A stretch of 64,000 nt of DNA from Deltaproteobacteria bacterium (GTDB lineage: Bacteria; Desulfobacterota; Desulfobacteria; Desulfobacterales; Desulfosarcinaceae). The translations under genes and the position numbers were made by a program. Under the pieces are notes generated by a model that worked only from the letters and a program-made list of their open reading frames with translations, did no database searches and had not been told where the DNA came from. Location of the stretch: positions 221,104 through 285,103 of the forward strand of contig JAKALP010000004.1 of the NCBI GenBank assembly GCA_021824175.1, given 5' to 3'. This document shows, piece by piece, positions 34,276 through 43,629 of the stretch. How positions within the stretch are numbered: the stretch's first letter is position 1; each line of letters opens with the position of its first letter.

Positions 34276-35976
34276 ATGGCAAAGAGAATCACCATCGACC
34301 CCATCACCCGTATTGAAGGCCATTTGCGCATCGATTGCGAAGTGGACGGCGGCAAAGTGGTCAATGCCTGGTCGTCCGGTCAGATGTGGCGCGGCATCGA
34401 AATCATCCTGCAGGGCCGCGACCCCCGTGACGCCCCCATGTTCACCCAGCGCTTCTGCGGGGTTTGTACTACCGTGCATGCCCTGGCTTCGTGCCGGGCC
34501 GTGGAGAACGCCCTGAAGCTGGAAGTGCCTTTGAACGCTCAATATATCCGTAACCTGATTCTGGCCGCCCATGCGGTGCACGATCATATCGTGCACTTCT
34601 ACATTCTCTCGGCCGTGGATTGGGTGGATATCCCCTCGGCCCTCAAAGCCGACCCCAAAAAAGCGGCCGCCATTGCCGACGGGCTCTCGTCGTGGCCCCT
34701 GAACAACTACCGCGAGCTGAGCGCGGTCCAGGAGAAGCTCAAGAACCTGGTCAATTCCGGCCAACTGGGCATCTTTGCCAACGGCTATTGGGGTCATCCA
34801 GCCATGAAGCTGCCGCCCGAAGTCAACCTGCTGGCGGTCTCCCACTACCTGCAGGCCCTGGAGTACCAGCGCAAGGCCAACATGATTGTCTCCATCCTGG
34901 GCAGTAAAACCCCCCACATTCAAAACATGATCGTGGGCGGCGTTTCCAGCCCCATCAATATGGAGCACTCCTCGGCCCTGAACATGGAGCGGCTGTACTA
35001 CATTAAATCGATCATCGACGAGGTGGGTGACTTTGTGAAGAATGTCTACCTGCCCGACGTTTGCGCCGTGGGCGCCATGTACGCCGACTGGACCCAATAC
35101 GGCGCCGGCGTCACCAATTATCTCTCCGTGCCCGACATGCCCATGGACACCAAGGGCACCACCTTCAGCCTGCCCGGCGGCTATATTGAAAACGCTGATT
35201 TGAAGAGCTTCAAACCCATTGCCGATTTCAACTCCGAACTCTTCCGCTACGGCGTCAAGGAAAGCGTCAAACACGCCTGGTATCAAGACGACTGGACCCG
35301 GCATCCCTTTGATGAAACCACCGAGCCGCACTACACCGATTTCCAGGACAATGGGAAGTACTCCTGGGTCAAGTCCCCCACCTTCAACGACAAGCCGGCC
35401 CAGGTGGGTCCGCTGGCCAATGTGCTGTGCATGTACGCCGCCGGTCACGCGCCCACCAAGAAGTACGTGGAGATGGCGCTGGAAACGGTGAGCTCCATTG
35501 CCGGCGCCAAGGTGGGGCCCCAGGCCCTGCACTCCACCATCGGCCGTCACGCGGCCCGGGCCGTGCGCGCCGCCGTGCTCTATGACGAACTCAACACCCA
35601 GTGGCAGGCCCTGGTGAACAATATCGCCAAGGGCGATCTCCAGACCTTTACGCCCTTTACTTTTCCCCCCGGCGAAATCCGCGGCTTTGGCTTCCACGAA
35701 GCACCCAGAGGCACGCTCTCCCACTGGACCGTGATCGATAGCGGCAAAATCAAAAACTACCAGGCCGTGGTGCCCTCCACCTGGAACGCCGGCCCGCGCA
35801 ACCAGGACGATGCCATGGGACCCTACGAGGCCGCGCTGATCAACAATCCCGTGGCCGATCCCGAACGGCCCCTGGAAGTCGTGCGCACCATTCACTCCTT
35901 TGATCCGTGCCTGGCTTGCGCTATCCATATGGTGGATGCCGAAGGCAAACCCATTGTGAGGGTGAAGGCGCTGTGA
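34276..35976 (+). CDS. hybC: [NiFe]-hydrogenase large subunit (HybC type)
   Basis: Catalytic subunit with the NiFe(CN)2CO centre. 566 residues. The N-terminal RITIDPITRIEGH motif, L1 motif RFCGVC (C61, C64) and L2 motif DPCLACAIH (C545, C548) supply the four Ni ligands. All are Cys, so it is not a NiFeSe enzyme. A 15-residue tail after H551 (MVDAEGKPIVRVKAL) is expected to be removed by HybD. Exported with HybO on the latter's Tat signal. Confidence 0.97.
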   Translation: MAKRITIDPITRIEGHLRIDCEVDGGKVVNAWSSGQMWRGIEIILQGRDPRDAPMFTQRFCGVCTTVHALASCRAVENALKLEVPLNAQYIRNLILAAHAVHDHIVHFYILSAVDWVDIPSALKADPKKAAAIADGLSSWPLNNYRELSAVQEKLKNLVNSGQLGIFANGYWGHPAMKLPPEVNLLAVSHYLQALEYQRKANMIVSILGSKTPHIQNMIVGGVSSPINMEHSSALNMERLYYIKSIIDEVGDFVKNVYLPDVCAVGAMYADWTQYGAGVTNYLSVPDMPMDTKGTTFSLPGGYIENADLKSFKPIADFNSELFRYGVKESVKHAWYQDDWTRHPFDETTEPHYTDFQDNGKYSWVKSPTFNDKPAQVGPLANVLCMYAAGHAPTKKYVEMALETVSSIAGAKVGPQALHSTIGRHAARAVRAAVLYDELNTQWQALVNNIAKGDLQTFTPFTFPPGEIRGFGFHEAPRGTLSHWTVIDSGKIKNYQAVVPSTWNAGPRNQDDAMGPYEAALINNPVADPERPLEVVRTIHSFDPCLACAIHMVDAEGKPIVRVKAL

Positions 35977-36445
35977 GAAAGAGTAAAATGAAACCACCTT
36001 CCATGTGGGTCATAGTCTATTCGGCCAAGCGGGAAGCAAAGAAGCAGGCGCGTAGTGACTGCTCCTCCGGCTGGGGAGTGGGCCGGGATAAGGAGCAAAT
36101 GCCAGATTCATCCAAAATAACATCTTCATCTGAGATGATTACTACGGAGGACACAGAGGATGCAGAGAGCGCGGAGAAGTAGATTGTAAATCCATCTCCG
36201 CTCTCTATTGTAAGCTTTATAAGATCAGAGGATAGCTCATTTGAAGGAAATAGACTCTCGCCAAGGCGCCAAGAACGCCAAGAAACCATACATTTCTTTG
36301 CGGTCTTTGCGCCTTGGCGGGAGAAATCTTGTTTGATTTGGGTGAACGGTATAACAACGTAAAAGAATCAGCTAAAAAGGCTCATCCAGCGCAAAAATTA
36401 ATGTCACTGCGGATAAAAAAGGGCCGGCCCAAGAAAGATCATTAG
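35977..36445. repeat. Spacer between hybC and hybD with inverted degenerate repeats
   Basis: 36144-36180 (ACGGAGGACACAGAGGATGC and similar units) faces CATCTCCGCTCTC at 36190-36210. A second pair is GCCAAGGCGCCAAGAACGCC at about 36258-36285 against CTTTGCGCCTTGGCG at about 36304-36325. These are degenerate tandem units in opposite orientation, as in other spacers. No gene is seen; the 35991-36180 open frame continues the hybC end by chance. Confidence 0.65.
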
Positions 36446-36937
36446 ATGTCTTTAAAAACAACCCTCATCGGCCTCGGCAACATTCTAATGCGCGATGAGG
36501 GCGTCGGCATCCATGTCGTGAAGTATATCCAGGAGAACTTCGTGGTTCCGCCCGAACTGGAAATCGTGGACGGCGGCACCTCGGGCCTGGATCTGCTGCC
36601 CTTTATCGAAGGCCGCGACCAGGTACTCTTCGTGGATACCGTTAATTTCAATCGCGAGCCGGGCTATATCAGCGTCCTGCTCAATGGCCAAATTCCCGCC
36701 CTATCCGGCACCAAGGATTGCCTGCATCACATGGGGCTGATGGATGTCCTGGCCGCGGCCCGGCTCCTGGACAAGCTGCCCGCCCAAATCGCCCTCATCG
36801 GCATCCAGCCCCACACCATCGCCACAGGCCTGGACTTGAGCCCGTCCATCCAGGCGCGGCTCCAACCCCTGGTAGATCAGATCCTCAAGCAATTGGCCTT
36901 TTGGGGCCTTGCATGCCGACCCTGTCGCGAGTTTTGA
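36446..36937 (+). CDS. hybD: Hydrogenase maturation protease HybD
   Basis: Nickel-dependent endopeptidase (M52) that cuts the HybC C-terminal tail after NiFe assembly. 163 residues. Metal-ligand residues match the family: E18 (MRDEGVGIHV), D64 (LFVDTVNF) and H94/H95 (CLHHMGL). The GLGNILMRDEGVG opening is diagnostic. It is 469 bases from hybC, so it may have its own promoter. Confidence 0.94.
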   Translation: MSLKTTLIGLGNILMRDEGVGIHVVKYIQENFVVPPELEIVDGGTSGLDLLPFIEGRDQVLFVDTVNFNREPGYISVLLNGQIPALSGTKDCLHHMGLMDVLAAARLLDKLPAQIALIGIQPHTIATGLDLSPSIQARLQPLVDQILKQLAFWGLACRPCREF

Positions 36938-37143
36938 AAACTACGGCAAAACAGCCAGTAGGGTTAGGAATCTTTGCACCCTCTATTAGTAGGGACTGCG
37001 GTCCTTGAACGCTTTTCGGAAATGACGGCGGTGCATACAAACATCCCCGATATAGGGCTATAGGCTAAAGGGCTTCGTTCAGACCCCGCTAAACAACAGC
37101 AGGGCCGATAAAGCTTGTAGTCTAAGTTTCGATAGCCTTACCA

Positions 37144-37172
37144 TTGACGTCATAACGTCAAGACGCTATAGT
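37144..37172 (+). promoter_or_regulatory. Promoter and operator of the RelBE-like pair
   Basis: -35 TTGACG (37144-37149), 17-base spacer, -10 TATAGT (37167-37172), a near-ideal sigma70 promoter. A perfect inverted repeat, TTGACGT-CATA-ACGTCAA (37144-37161), covers the -35. That placement suits repression by the antitoxin-toxin complex. The rest of 36938-37143 holds nothing I can call. Confidence 0.8.
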
Positions 37173-37196
37173 ACCATACGGATTGGAGGTGACATT

Positions 37197-37430
37197 ATGG
37201 CAACCCCAGCAAAACGGGCAACTGTGTATTTCGAGCCTTTTATTCACAAAGCCTTAAAATTAAAATCAATAGAAACATCGAAATCAATTTCCGATCTCGT
37301 CAATGAAGCGGTCAAAGCGGCGCTTGCGGAAGATGCCGAGGATATTGCCGCTTTTGAAGAAAAGGCCAATGAGCCGCTGATCAGTTTTTCTGAAATGCTG
37401 AAAAGGCTGAAAAAAGATGGCCGGATATGA
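37197..37430 (+). CDS. RHH-type antitoxin (RelB/CopG-like)
   Basis: Probable antitoxin, 77 residues. The N-terminal RATVYFEPFIHKALKLKSIE stretch and the following ISDLVNEAVKAAL fit a ribbon-helix-helix dimer; the acidic C-terminal part would wrap the toxin. GGAGGTG ribosome site 5 bases before the ATG. Overlaps the toxin gene by 14 bases. Confidence 0.85.
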   Translation: MATPAKRATVYFEPFIHKALKLKSIETSKSISDLVNEAVKAALAEDAEDIAAFEEKANEPLISFSEMLKRLKKDGRI

Positions 37431-37674
37431 GATATTTTTCAAGGAATCGGTCTGGAAGGAGCTCAAGCAAATACCCAAAGCCGATTTGAAAAAAATCCTT
37501 TCGCGAATTGAACAGCTTGAAAATGTTCCCCGGCCCATGGGCTGCGAAAAACTCACTGGTCATGAATTCTACCGTATCCGCCAAGGGAACTATCGAATCA
37601 TATATTCGATACAGGATAACGAGCTTACGGTATGGGTGATTAAAGTCGGTCATCGGAAAGATGTATATCGATGA
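37417..37674 (+). CDS. RelE/ParE-family toxin
   Basis: Probable ribosome-dependent mRNA interferase, 85 residues. Family features: YEIFFKESVWKELKQIPKAD, RPMGCEKLTGHEFYRIRQGN, then YRIIYSIQDNELTVWVIKVG and HRKDVYR at the C-terminus. The RIRQGNYRIIY and GHRKDVYR stretches fit RelE better than ParE. Confidence 0.9.
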   Translation: MAGYEIFFKESVWKELKQIPKADLKKILSRIEQLENVPRPMGCEKLTGHEFYRIRQGNYRIIYSIQDNELTVWVIKVGHRKDVYR

Positions 37675-37750
37675 GCGAACAAGCGACTGACTTCGGCCGA
37701 GCACCTACCCAAGAAAAGTGGACAATAAAATCCGGATTCGAGCTGTCCCG

Positions 37751-38281
37751 ATGGTCAATAAAGACACGCAGCAGCAAAAAGAAGTAAACATCAGAGAAAC
37801 CTTTTCCTCAGATGCCGCGGCCATCGCCGAAATTTACAACCATTATATCAGGCAAACCACGATTACATTTGAAGAAGAGCCGGTATCTCCCGCCGAGATC
37901 GCGAGACGGATTCAACGGGTGCAGTCATTCCCATTGCCTTGGCTGGTGGCTGAGTTACATGATGAAATCGTCGGCTATGCCTATGCCGGCAAATGGAGGG
38001 AGCGGACGGCCTATCGATTCTCTGTTGAGACCACGGTCTATGTCCGCCCGGATCGCTGTGGGCATGGAATCGGTTACGAGCTCTATCATCAACTTCTTCA
38101 GGAATTGAAGGCCAAAGGCGTTCATGCGGCAATGGGCGGGATCGCTCTGCCCAATGGCCCCAGCGTTGGGCTTCATGAAAAGCTCGGATTCCAGAAGGTG
38201 GCTCATTTCAAAGAGGTCGGCTTTAAATTTGATCGGTGGATCGATGTGGGGTACTGGCAGCGTATTCTATTCAGCCTTTAA
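37751..38281 (+). CDS. GNAT acetyltransferase, phosphinothricin acetyltransferase-like
   Basis: N-acetyltransferase using acetyl-CoA. The ATG at 37751 gives 176 residues; a GTG at 37718 would add eleven. Neither has a good ribosome site. IAEIYNHYIRQTTITFEEEP and the acetyl-CoA loop VRPDRCGHGIGYELYHQLL match the PAT/YncA subfamily, as does LPNGPSVGLHEKLGF. The true substrate may be a free amino acid analogue such as methionine sulfoximine. Its end overlaps the convergent histidine kinase gene by 11 bases. Confidence 0.88.
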   Translation: MVNKDTQQQKEVNIRETFSSDAAAIAEIYNHYIRQTTITFEEEPVSPAEIARRIQRVQSFPLPWLVAELHDEIVGYAYAGKWRERTAYRFSVETTVYVRPDRCGHGIGYELYHQLLQELKAKGVHAAMGGIALPNGPSVGLHEKLGFQKVAHFKEVGFKFDRWIDVGYWQRILFSL

Positions 38282-39773
38282 CAACCGGCAGTAAAATGGT
38301 GAAAGTTGTTCCGTTGTTGATTTCGCTTTTGACGCTGATGGTGCCGTGGTGGCGTTCGATGATGCCGAAGCTGACCGAGAGCCCCAGGCCCGTGCCTTTG
38401 CCCACCTCTTTGGTGGTGAAGAAGGGATCGAAGATGCGGCTGAGGTGTCTTTCGGGGATGCCGATGCCGGTGTCGCGGATATCGACGCGCACCAAATCCC
38501 CTTGCAGGGTGCAGTGCACGTCGAGTTCACCGCCCTCGGGCATGGCCTCTTTGGCATTGATGAAGAGATTCAGAAATACTTGTTGCAGGTTTTGGAAATG
38601 GCCCAGGACCAGCGGCAGATGATCTTCTTCGCTGACCTTCAACGTGATGTGGTTGAGCGCCAATTCGCTGTTTAATAGCGCCGCGGAGGCCGTGATCACG
38701 TCACGGATGGCCAGGGGTTTGAAAGCGCTGCGGTCCCGTTGGGTGAAGTCCAGCAGGTTGGCCACCGTGGCGGCGGCCCGCTCCACCTGCCCGGAAATCT
38801 CCTTGAGCATTTCGAGTTTTTCTTCTTCGCCCAGGGCCTGGAAATCGTCAATCAAGGCCTCGGCCGTCAGGCTGATATTGTTCAAGGGGTTGTTGATCTC
38901 ATGGGCGATGCCGGCGGTAAGGGTGCCGATGGCCGCCATTTTACGGGATTCCACCAGTTGGTTACCACGATCCTGGATCTCCTTGAGCATGCGGTTGACG
39001 GCCACGGCCAGGTCCGAGAATTCGTCCTGAAATTTTTTGACTGGCGTGACCGGTGAAAAGTCGCCTTCGGCAATACGGCGCATGTAGTTTTCAAAGCGCT
39101 TGAAGGGTAGAAATATCTGCCGGGCGATGAAGGTGACGATCAGGATCTCGAAGATCAGAATCAGGATCAGAAAAAAGGCGGCGATGATCTTGGCCGAATG
39201 CAGCCAGCGGTGAAAGCTCAGGCGTTCCTTGTCCACAGCATTGGCGGCATCGGCCACCAGTTCGGCGCCGGAGCGCCGCAGTTCAGCCTGCAGCGCGTTT
39301 AAAGCTTCTTCATTGTGGGCGTTGGTTGGGCCGGCGGTCTTCTCCAGACTTTTGAGCAGCGCATCATAGTGGTCCAGGTTGGCGGCCATCTGGGTATAGG
39401 CTTTAGCTCCGATGATGGCGCGAAAATCTTCTCGCTCGGTATTTAAGATTTCCTTGGCGTTGCCAACATAAGTCAGGGCGTCGGCCAGATCGGTGCCGTA
39501 AAGCAGAAAATTCTTCTCGAAACGTCGGGCCTGTTGAATTTCAAAGGTGTAATTGCCGGCTTTTTCGATGAACATCTCCTTGGCGCCCAGTTTGGACATG
39601 AAGATCATGGCCGCTCCGGTCATGATGCAGATCAAGACAAAGGTCCCCATGAATCCCAGGGCCACGCAGAGCCGGATGGTCAAGCGCGGCCGTTGCCGCA
39701 GGGCGCGCACGGCCAAAGCCAAATCATCCGGCGAGGAGAGAATCATCTGTGCTTTAGGGGGTGTCGTTATCAT
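38271..39773 (-). CDS. Membrane sensor histidine kinase
   Basis: Two-component sensor, 500 residues. Membrane helices at about 33-58 and 195-217 enclose a helical periplasmic sensor part (about 60-190). A HAMP domain follows (about 220-270, FLPFKRFENYMRRIAEGDFS), then HisKA with H291 (GIAHEINNPLNNI) and HATPase_c (INAKEAMPEGG, DTGIGIPE, GTGLGLSVS). Last gene of the sigma54 operon, 42 bases after its response regulator, so the two probably pair. Confidence 0.94.
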   Translation of the reverse strand: MITTPPKAQMILSSPDDLALAVRALRQRPRLTIRLCVALGFMGTFVLICIMTGAAMIFMSKLGAKEMFIEKAGNYTFEIQQARRFEKNFLLYGTDLADALTYVGNAKEILNTEREDFRAIIGAKAYTQMAANLDHYDALLKSLEKTAGPTNAHNEEALNALQAELRRSGAELVADAANAVDKERLSFHRWLHSAKIIAAFFLILILIFEILIVTFIARQIFLPFKRFENYMRRIAEGDFSPVTPVKKFQDEFSDLAVAVNRMLKEIQDRGNQLVESRKMAAIGTLTAGIAHEINNPLNNISLTAEALIDDFQALGEEEKLEMLKEISGQVERAAATVANLLDFTQRDRSAFKPLAIRDVITASAALLNSELALNHITLKVSEEDHLPLVLGHFQNLQQVFLNLFINAKEAMPEGGELDVHCTLQGDLVRVDIRDTGIGIPERHLSRIFDPFFTTKEVGKGTGLGLSVSFGIIERHHGTISVKSEINNGTTFTILLPVVKG

Positions 39774-39815
39774 GCTGTGTCGACTGCCTTCATCACCATT
39801 GGTACAAGCGCGGTA

Positions 39816-40211
39816 TCAAGCCTGGTGCGTCTGTTCCATTTTGAGCCGCGCTTTTTTCACCGTTTCCAGAATGTCGCCCAGCTTGAAGGGTTTGGCTAAG
39901 AAGTCAAACACCCCTTTCTGGTATGATTCTCGGGCGGTCTCCATGGTGGCAAAGCCTGTGATCACGATGACTTCCGTGCGCGGGGAGCGTTCTTTGACTT
40001 CGAGTAGAAATTGCATCCCATCCAGGCCCTCCATTTTGAGGTCGGTGATCACGATGTCAAACTCAGCCTCCTGGATGCGATTGAAGGCATCCGCGCTGCG
40101 GGAGTAGACTTCCACCACATAGCCCGCTTTTTCCAGCGCCGGTCCCAATCGTTTGAGGACAATGGGTTCGTCATCTAGCACAAGAATCTTGGTTTTTGCT
40201 TCAATGTTCAT
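39816..40211 (-). CDS. Single-domain response regulator
   Basis: CheY-like receiver with no output domain, 131 residues. Acidic pair D13/D14, phospho-acceptor D57 (FDIVITDLKM), the conserved Thr in VIVITGFAT and Lys in FLAKPF. Its ATG overlaps the PEP-synthase-like gene's stop (ATGA), so the two are translated together; it probably acts on that protein or another partner by protein contact. Confidence 0.95.
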   Translation of the reverse strand: MNIEAKTKILVLDDEPIVLKRLGPALEKAGYVVEVYSRSADAFNRIQEAEFDIVITDLKMEGLDGMQFLLEVKERSPRTEVIVITGFATMETARESYQKGVFDFLAKPFKLGDILETVKKARLKMEQTHQA

Positions 40212-42805
40212 GGCGTCTGTCTCCCCAACTCATTCAAGGGTTCCTCGATCTTGGCCAGCTCTTCGAATTGCTTGGTAAAGTAGCTGATCTGCTGGTCGCT
40301 GGTCATCTTTACGTCCAACTGGCGGGTGAAGCCTACGAGTTGTCCGAGCAGAAACATCTTCTTCTCCATCATGGTCCTTTCAAGTTTTTTGATGCGCCCG
40401 ATCACCAGATCGCCGCGCAGATCCACGCTGAAATTGGATTGGGACAAGGTCTCGTAAATGAACCGTGCCCGGCGGGAGCGGCGCGTGGGATCGGTAACAC
40501 CGCCCAGAAAGCGAAAGTAGGCGTAGTTGTCGTTGAGCTGGTCGCCGATGTAGGCATCGATCATGTTGAAGTGGTAGCCCAGGCGCAGATTAATGTTGGC
40601 GTAGTGGGCGGAGATCACGGCCAGGTTTTGCCCCATGTACTGGGGGTTGGCGTGTTGGGCCGCGAAGGTGCGGGTCAGGCTGGACATGAAACTGCTGAAA
40701 TCCACGGACATGGGGTCCCGGCTCCAGATCCCCGGCGCCTCTAAACCATTGAGAAAGGCCCGCATGGGGATGGAGCGCACCTGGTCCTGGGTGACGGTGG
40801 GGCCGTCGCCGGCATGGCTCAAGCCGTCGCGGATATCGATAATGACCAAATCCAGGGGAATGTCGGTTTTTAGCTTGCGGGCGGCGGCTTCTTCTTCCAT
40901 GCCTTGGCGGAAGTTGAAGTTGGCCAGTTCTTCCACTGCTTTTTCATGGATGAAGCGCGTGATGTCGTGAAAACTGCGGCAGGCCTCGGGCTGGAAATTT
41001 TTTCCCTGGGGATCGACCAGGTTCAGCGGGGTGATCTTCTTCAGCACCCGTCGCAGTAAACGGTACTCGTAACTCTCCTCGAATGCTTCCTCCATGAAAC
41101 CGTAGTAGCATAACTCTTTGATGCGGCCGACATAGACCACGTTTTCCTGGGCGTCCAGAGTGATTTCCTGCCGCGAATGGAGCAGTTGGGTGGCCACTTC
41201 GGTGTTGACGATGGTGGGAATCCGGAACTCCCTGGCAATGGCCGCCATGTGCCCGGTGGACGATCCGATGTCGGTGATAATCCCGCTGGCTTTGCGGGCC
41301 ACCTTGGCAAAGCGCGGCGAAGTCTCACGGGCCACCAGGATGGCGCCGTTGGGGAACTGATCCAGATCGCTATCCTGCTGTACCACGAAGACTTTGCCGG
41401 CGGCGATGCCGTTTTGAACGATGACGCCTTTGTTGGAGAAGAGGATCGGGTAGTGCTCGGTGACCGCGGCGATATCACACACCACTGGCGCGATGCCGGA
41501 ACGGACATTCAGCGGCCGGGCCTGGAGAATATACAGCTGGTCATTGTGATCAAAGGCCCATTCGATATCCTGGGGACATTTGAAATAGCGTTCGATGGAC
41601 CGGGCGGCATCGGCCAGCTTGCGGATCTGAGCGTCAGAGAGCGACAGGCTCGCCTGCAACTCTTCGGCTACGGGCTGAAATTCACATCCACTGCTGGGTT
41701 TGGCCATCAGGCGTTGGGTTTTGCGCGCCACCGTCATATCCTGCACAGGGTAGGGGAATTGCCTGGCCACCTGGAGCTGATCCGTGGTCACTTCACCAGC
41801 CACCACCGGCGCGCCCAATCCCCAGGTCGAAGAGATGGTCATGATTTCACGGGTGGGGTCCACGGGGTCCAGGGTATACAAAACACCGCTGACTTTGGCG
41901 TTGATCATGCACTGGCAGGCCACGGCCATGGCCACCTCATGCTCCGAGAAGCCTTTCTGGCGCCGGTACTCCATGGCCAGGGCCGTGTAGGCGCCGGCCA
42001 GCACCATGATATAGCTTCGCGTCAGGTGTTGTGGGGGCTCGTTTAACAGACTCAAATACTGCCCGGCAAAGGTGTGCTCGCTGTCTTCGCCCATGGCGCT
42101 GCTGCGCACCGCCAGCATCAGGGTGCTTTTGTTGGTTTTCTTCCGCAGTTGCTTGAGGGCCTTGTCCATGGCGCGGAGCATGGCCGGCGGCAGGCGGCCG
42201 GAAGTGATCATTCGCGTAATCTTCTGGGAGGCTTCTTCGGTGGAGAGATTTTGTTCTTCCCAGGCCTTCAGGATTTGCTCCAATGGGGCCTGCATGTGGT
42301 TGTACTCGAAAAAGGCCCGGAAGGCCCCCGTAGTAATGGCAAAACCCTCTGGTACGGCCAGGCCCAACCGGTTGCGGATCTCGGCGATGTGGGTGTTCTT
42401 GCCGCCCACCACATCACCGAAGTCGCCGCTGATGTCCTCATAGGCCAGCACATATTTGGATTGGGGTATCACCAACCGGCCGGCCAGTTCTTCTTCGATA
42501 TCGTGGTTGACGCGGCGGAAGACTTTGTCCAGGGCCGGGTGCTTCTTGGGGGCCAGGGCGTTGAAATTGTAGATCAGCTCGTAGACTTGGGTTCCCATTT
42601 CACGGCACGAGGCCAGGATATACTGCCGGTCGAAGACATAGTCGCCGCCTAGTTTCTCTCCCATGTCCGCCATCAGTTCCAGGATCTTATTGTTGAGCTC
42701 CAGGATGCGCTGGAAAGACTGGAAGAGGGCGGCAAAGGTGATCCGGCCGCGGGCGGGACCGCGTCGGGTAAAAACCTCAGCCACCCTTTTCAACAAAGAA
42801 TTCAC
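40208..42805 (-). CDS. PEP-synthase-like phosphotransferase with an unrelated C-terminal half
   Basis: 865 residues from the GTG at 42805, which has GGGAG 5 bases upstream; a further upstream GTG (42826) is less likely. The first ~110 residues are helical. The ATP-grasp domain resembles PEP synthase (GGKN 134-137, RSSAMGEDSEHTFAGQ 234-249, QDIEWAF 412-418, QARP 428-431). The swivelling phospho-His domain is at about 470-545, with H519 in GSSTGHMAAIARE. PpsA and PPDK then have a PEP-binding TIM barrel; residues 560-865 here do not look like one. It may phosphorylate another acceptor. It sits between TIGR02186 and the response regulator. Confidence 0.85.
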   Translation of the reverse strand: MNSLLKRVAEVFTRRGPARGRITFAALFQSFQRILELNNKILELMADMGEKLGGDYVFDRQYILASCREMGTQVYELIYNFNALAPKKHPALDKVFRRVNHDIEEELAGRLVIPQSKYVLAYEDISGDFGDVVGGKNTHIAEIRNRLGLAVPEGFAITTGAFRAFFEYNHMQAPLEQILKAWEEQNLSTEEASQKITRMITSGRLPPAMLRAMDKALKQLRKKTNKSTLMLAVRSSAMGEDSEHTFAGQYLSLLNEPPQHLTRSYIMVLAGAYTALAMEYRRQKGFSEHEVAMAVACQCMINAKVSGVLYTLDPVDPTREIMTISSTWGLGAPVVAGEVTTDQLQVARQFPYPVQDMTVARKTQRLMAKPSSGCEFQPVAEELQASLSLSDAQIRKLADAARSIERYFKCPQDIEWAFDHNDQLYILQARPLNVRSGIAPVVCDIAAVTEHYPILFSNKGVIVQNGIAAGKVFVVQQDSDLDQFPNGAILVARETSPRFAKVARKASGIITDIGSSTGHMAAIAREFRIPTIVNTEVATQLLHSRQEITLDAQENVVYVGRIKELCYYGFMEEAFEESYEYRLLRRVLKKITPLNLVDPQGKNFQPEACRSFHDITRFIHEKAVEELANFNFRQGMEEEAAARKLKTDIPLDLVIIDIRDGLSHAGDGPTVTQDQVRSIPMRAFLNGLEAPGIWSRDPMSVDFSSFMSSLTRTFAAQHANPQYMGQNLAVISAHYANINLRLGYHFNMIDAYIGDQLNDNYAYFRFLGGVTDPTRRSRRARFIYETLSQSNFSVDLRGDLVIGRIKKLERTMMEKKMFLLGQLVGFTRQLDVKMTSDQQISYFTKQFEELAKIEEPLNELGRQTP

Positions 42806-42854
42806 ATTGCTCCCATCCGGCCGCACCTGTTATGGATTTGCCGTAAACCGTGTG

Positions 42855-43628
42855 TCAGTGCGCTCCTCCCTTGGACGATTTGAACAGAATCCCAGTGAAC
42901 CACCCGGCAAAGATCGCGATCAAGACTGATAAAGTACCATAGATGGCGCCATGCTGAAAGGCCAGCTCGGAGATCCAGGCCGGCAGCCCCACCTCCTTGA
43001 CCTCGATGTGGCGCACGGTCTGGGTCATCACGGCGCCATTCCGGATGGCAAATACATCAATGTCAAAGGCGCCCTGGGGCAGGGCCGAGGGCAGTTTCAA
43101 CGAAGCGGTGAAGGGTTTCGTCGCGCCGTTGGCCGCGCCATATTGAATGGCCTTATTCATGGTGCCATAAAGGCCCGCTTTTTGCTTGAGTTTGAAAAAT
43201 TCCTCCAGCAATCCCTTTTTGTCCGGATCCTGGGCCACGATTTCCGCCCCTTGGCGGATGCTTTCCATTCCCAATTGAGGCGGAAACTCCGTCTGGGCCG
43301 AACCAGCGCCGTCGGGTCCATAGAGCAGAAAAAGGTTGGGCACTTTGGCGATATGGACCGAGCCCATATTCATCCACAACACGCCCAGGGCCCGCCCCTT
43401 TTGTTTGAGCTTGTACTCTTCCGTCTTGCCCACCACCCGGATCATGACATCGGCGTCGGCGGCCACGTTGCCGGTCACGCTGACCTGCGTGCCGTTGAAG
43501 GCCGCGTCGATGGTGACGGTTTCGGGGCGAATCGCCTCTACCAAATCCGTAGCGGCTGCTTGCACACCACTCGCCTGCCATGCCAAACCCGCCAAAACAA
43601 TTGCCATGAATAAACTCTTTTTGATCAC
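42855..43628 (-). CDS. TIGR02186 family protein, exported and membrane-anchored
   Basis: The family is conserved but of unknown function; it usually lies next to TauE/SafE genes. The GTG at 43628 follows GGAGG and gives 257 residues. A signal peptide (FMAIVLAGLAWQASGVQAA) leads into a periplasmic domain (ETVTIDAAFNGTQVSVTGNV, GVLWMNMGSVHIAKVPNLFL) and a C-terminal membrane helix (IYGTLSVLIAIFAGWFTGIL). It begins one base after the exporter's stop codon, so the two are probably made together and act together. Confidence 0.82.
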   Translation of the reverse strand: MIKKSLFMAIVLAGLAWQASGVQAAATDLVEAIRPETVTIDAAFNGTQVSVTGNVAADADVMIRVVGKTEEYKLKQKGRALGVLWMNMGSVHIAKVPNLFLLYGPDGAGSAQTEFPPQLGMESIRQGAEIVAQDPDKKGLLEEFFKLKQKAGLYGTMNKAIQYGAANGATKPFTASLKLPSALPQGAFDIDVFAIRNGAVMTQTVRHIEVKEVGLPAWISELAFQHGAIYGTLSVLIAIFAGWFTGILFKSSKGGAH

Positions 43629-43629
43629 G

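Noticed and set aside
34276..35976. Selenocysteine (NiFeSe) hydrogenase
   Set aside because: The L2 motif is DPCLACAIH with Cys codons and no in-frame TGA.
34222..35997. 591-codon open frame on the minus strand opposite hybC
   Set aside because: Shadow of the HybC gene with low-complexity Gly/His/Val content.
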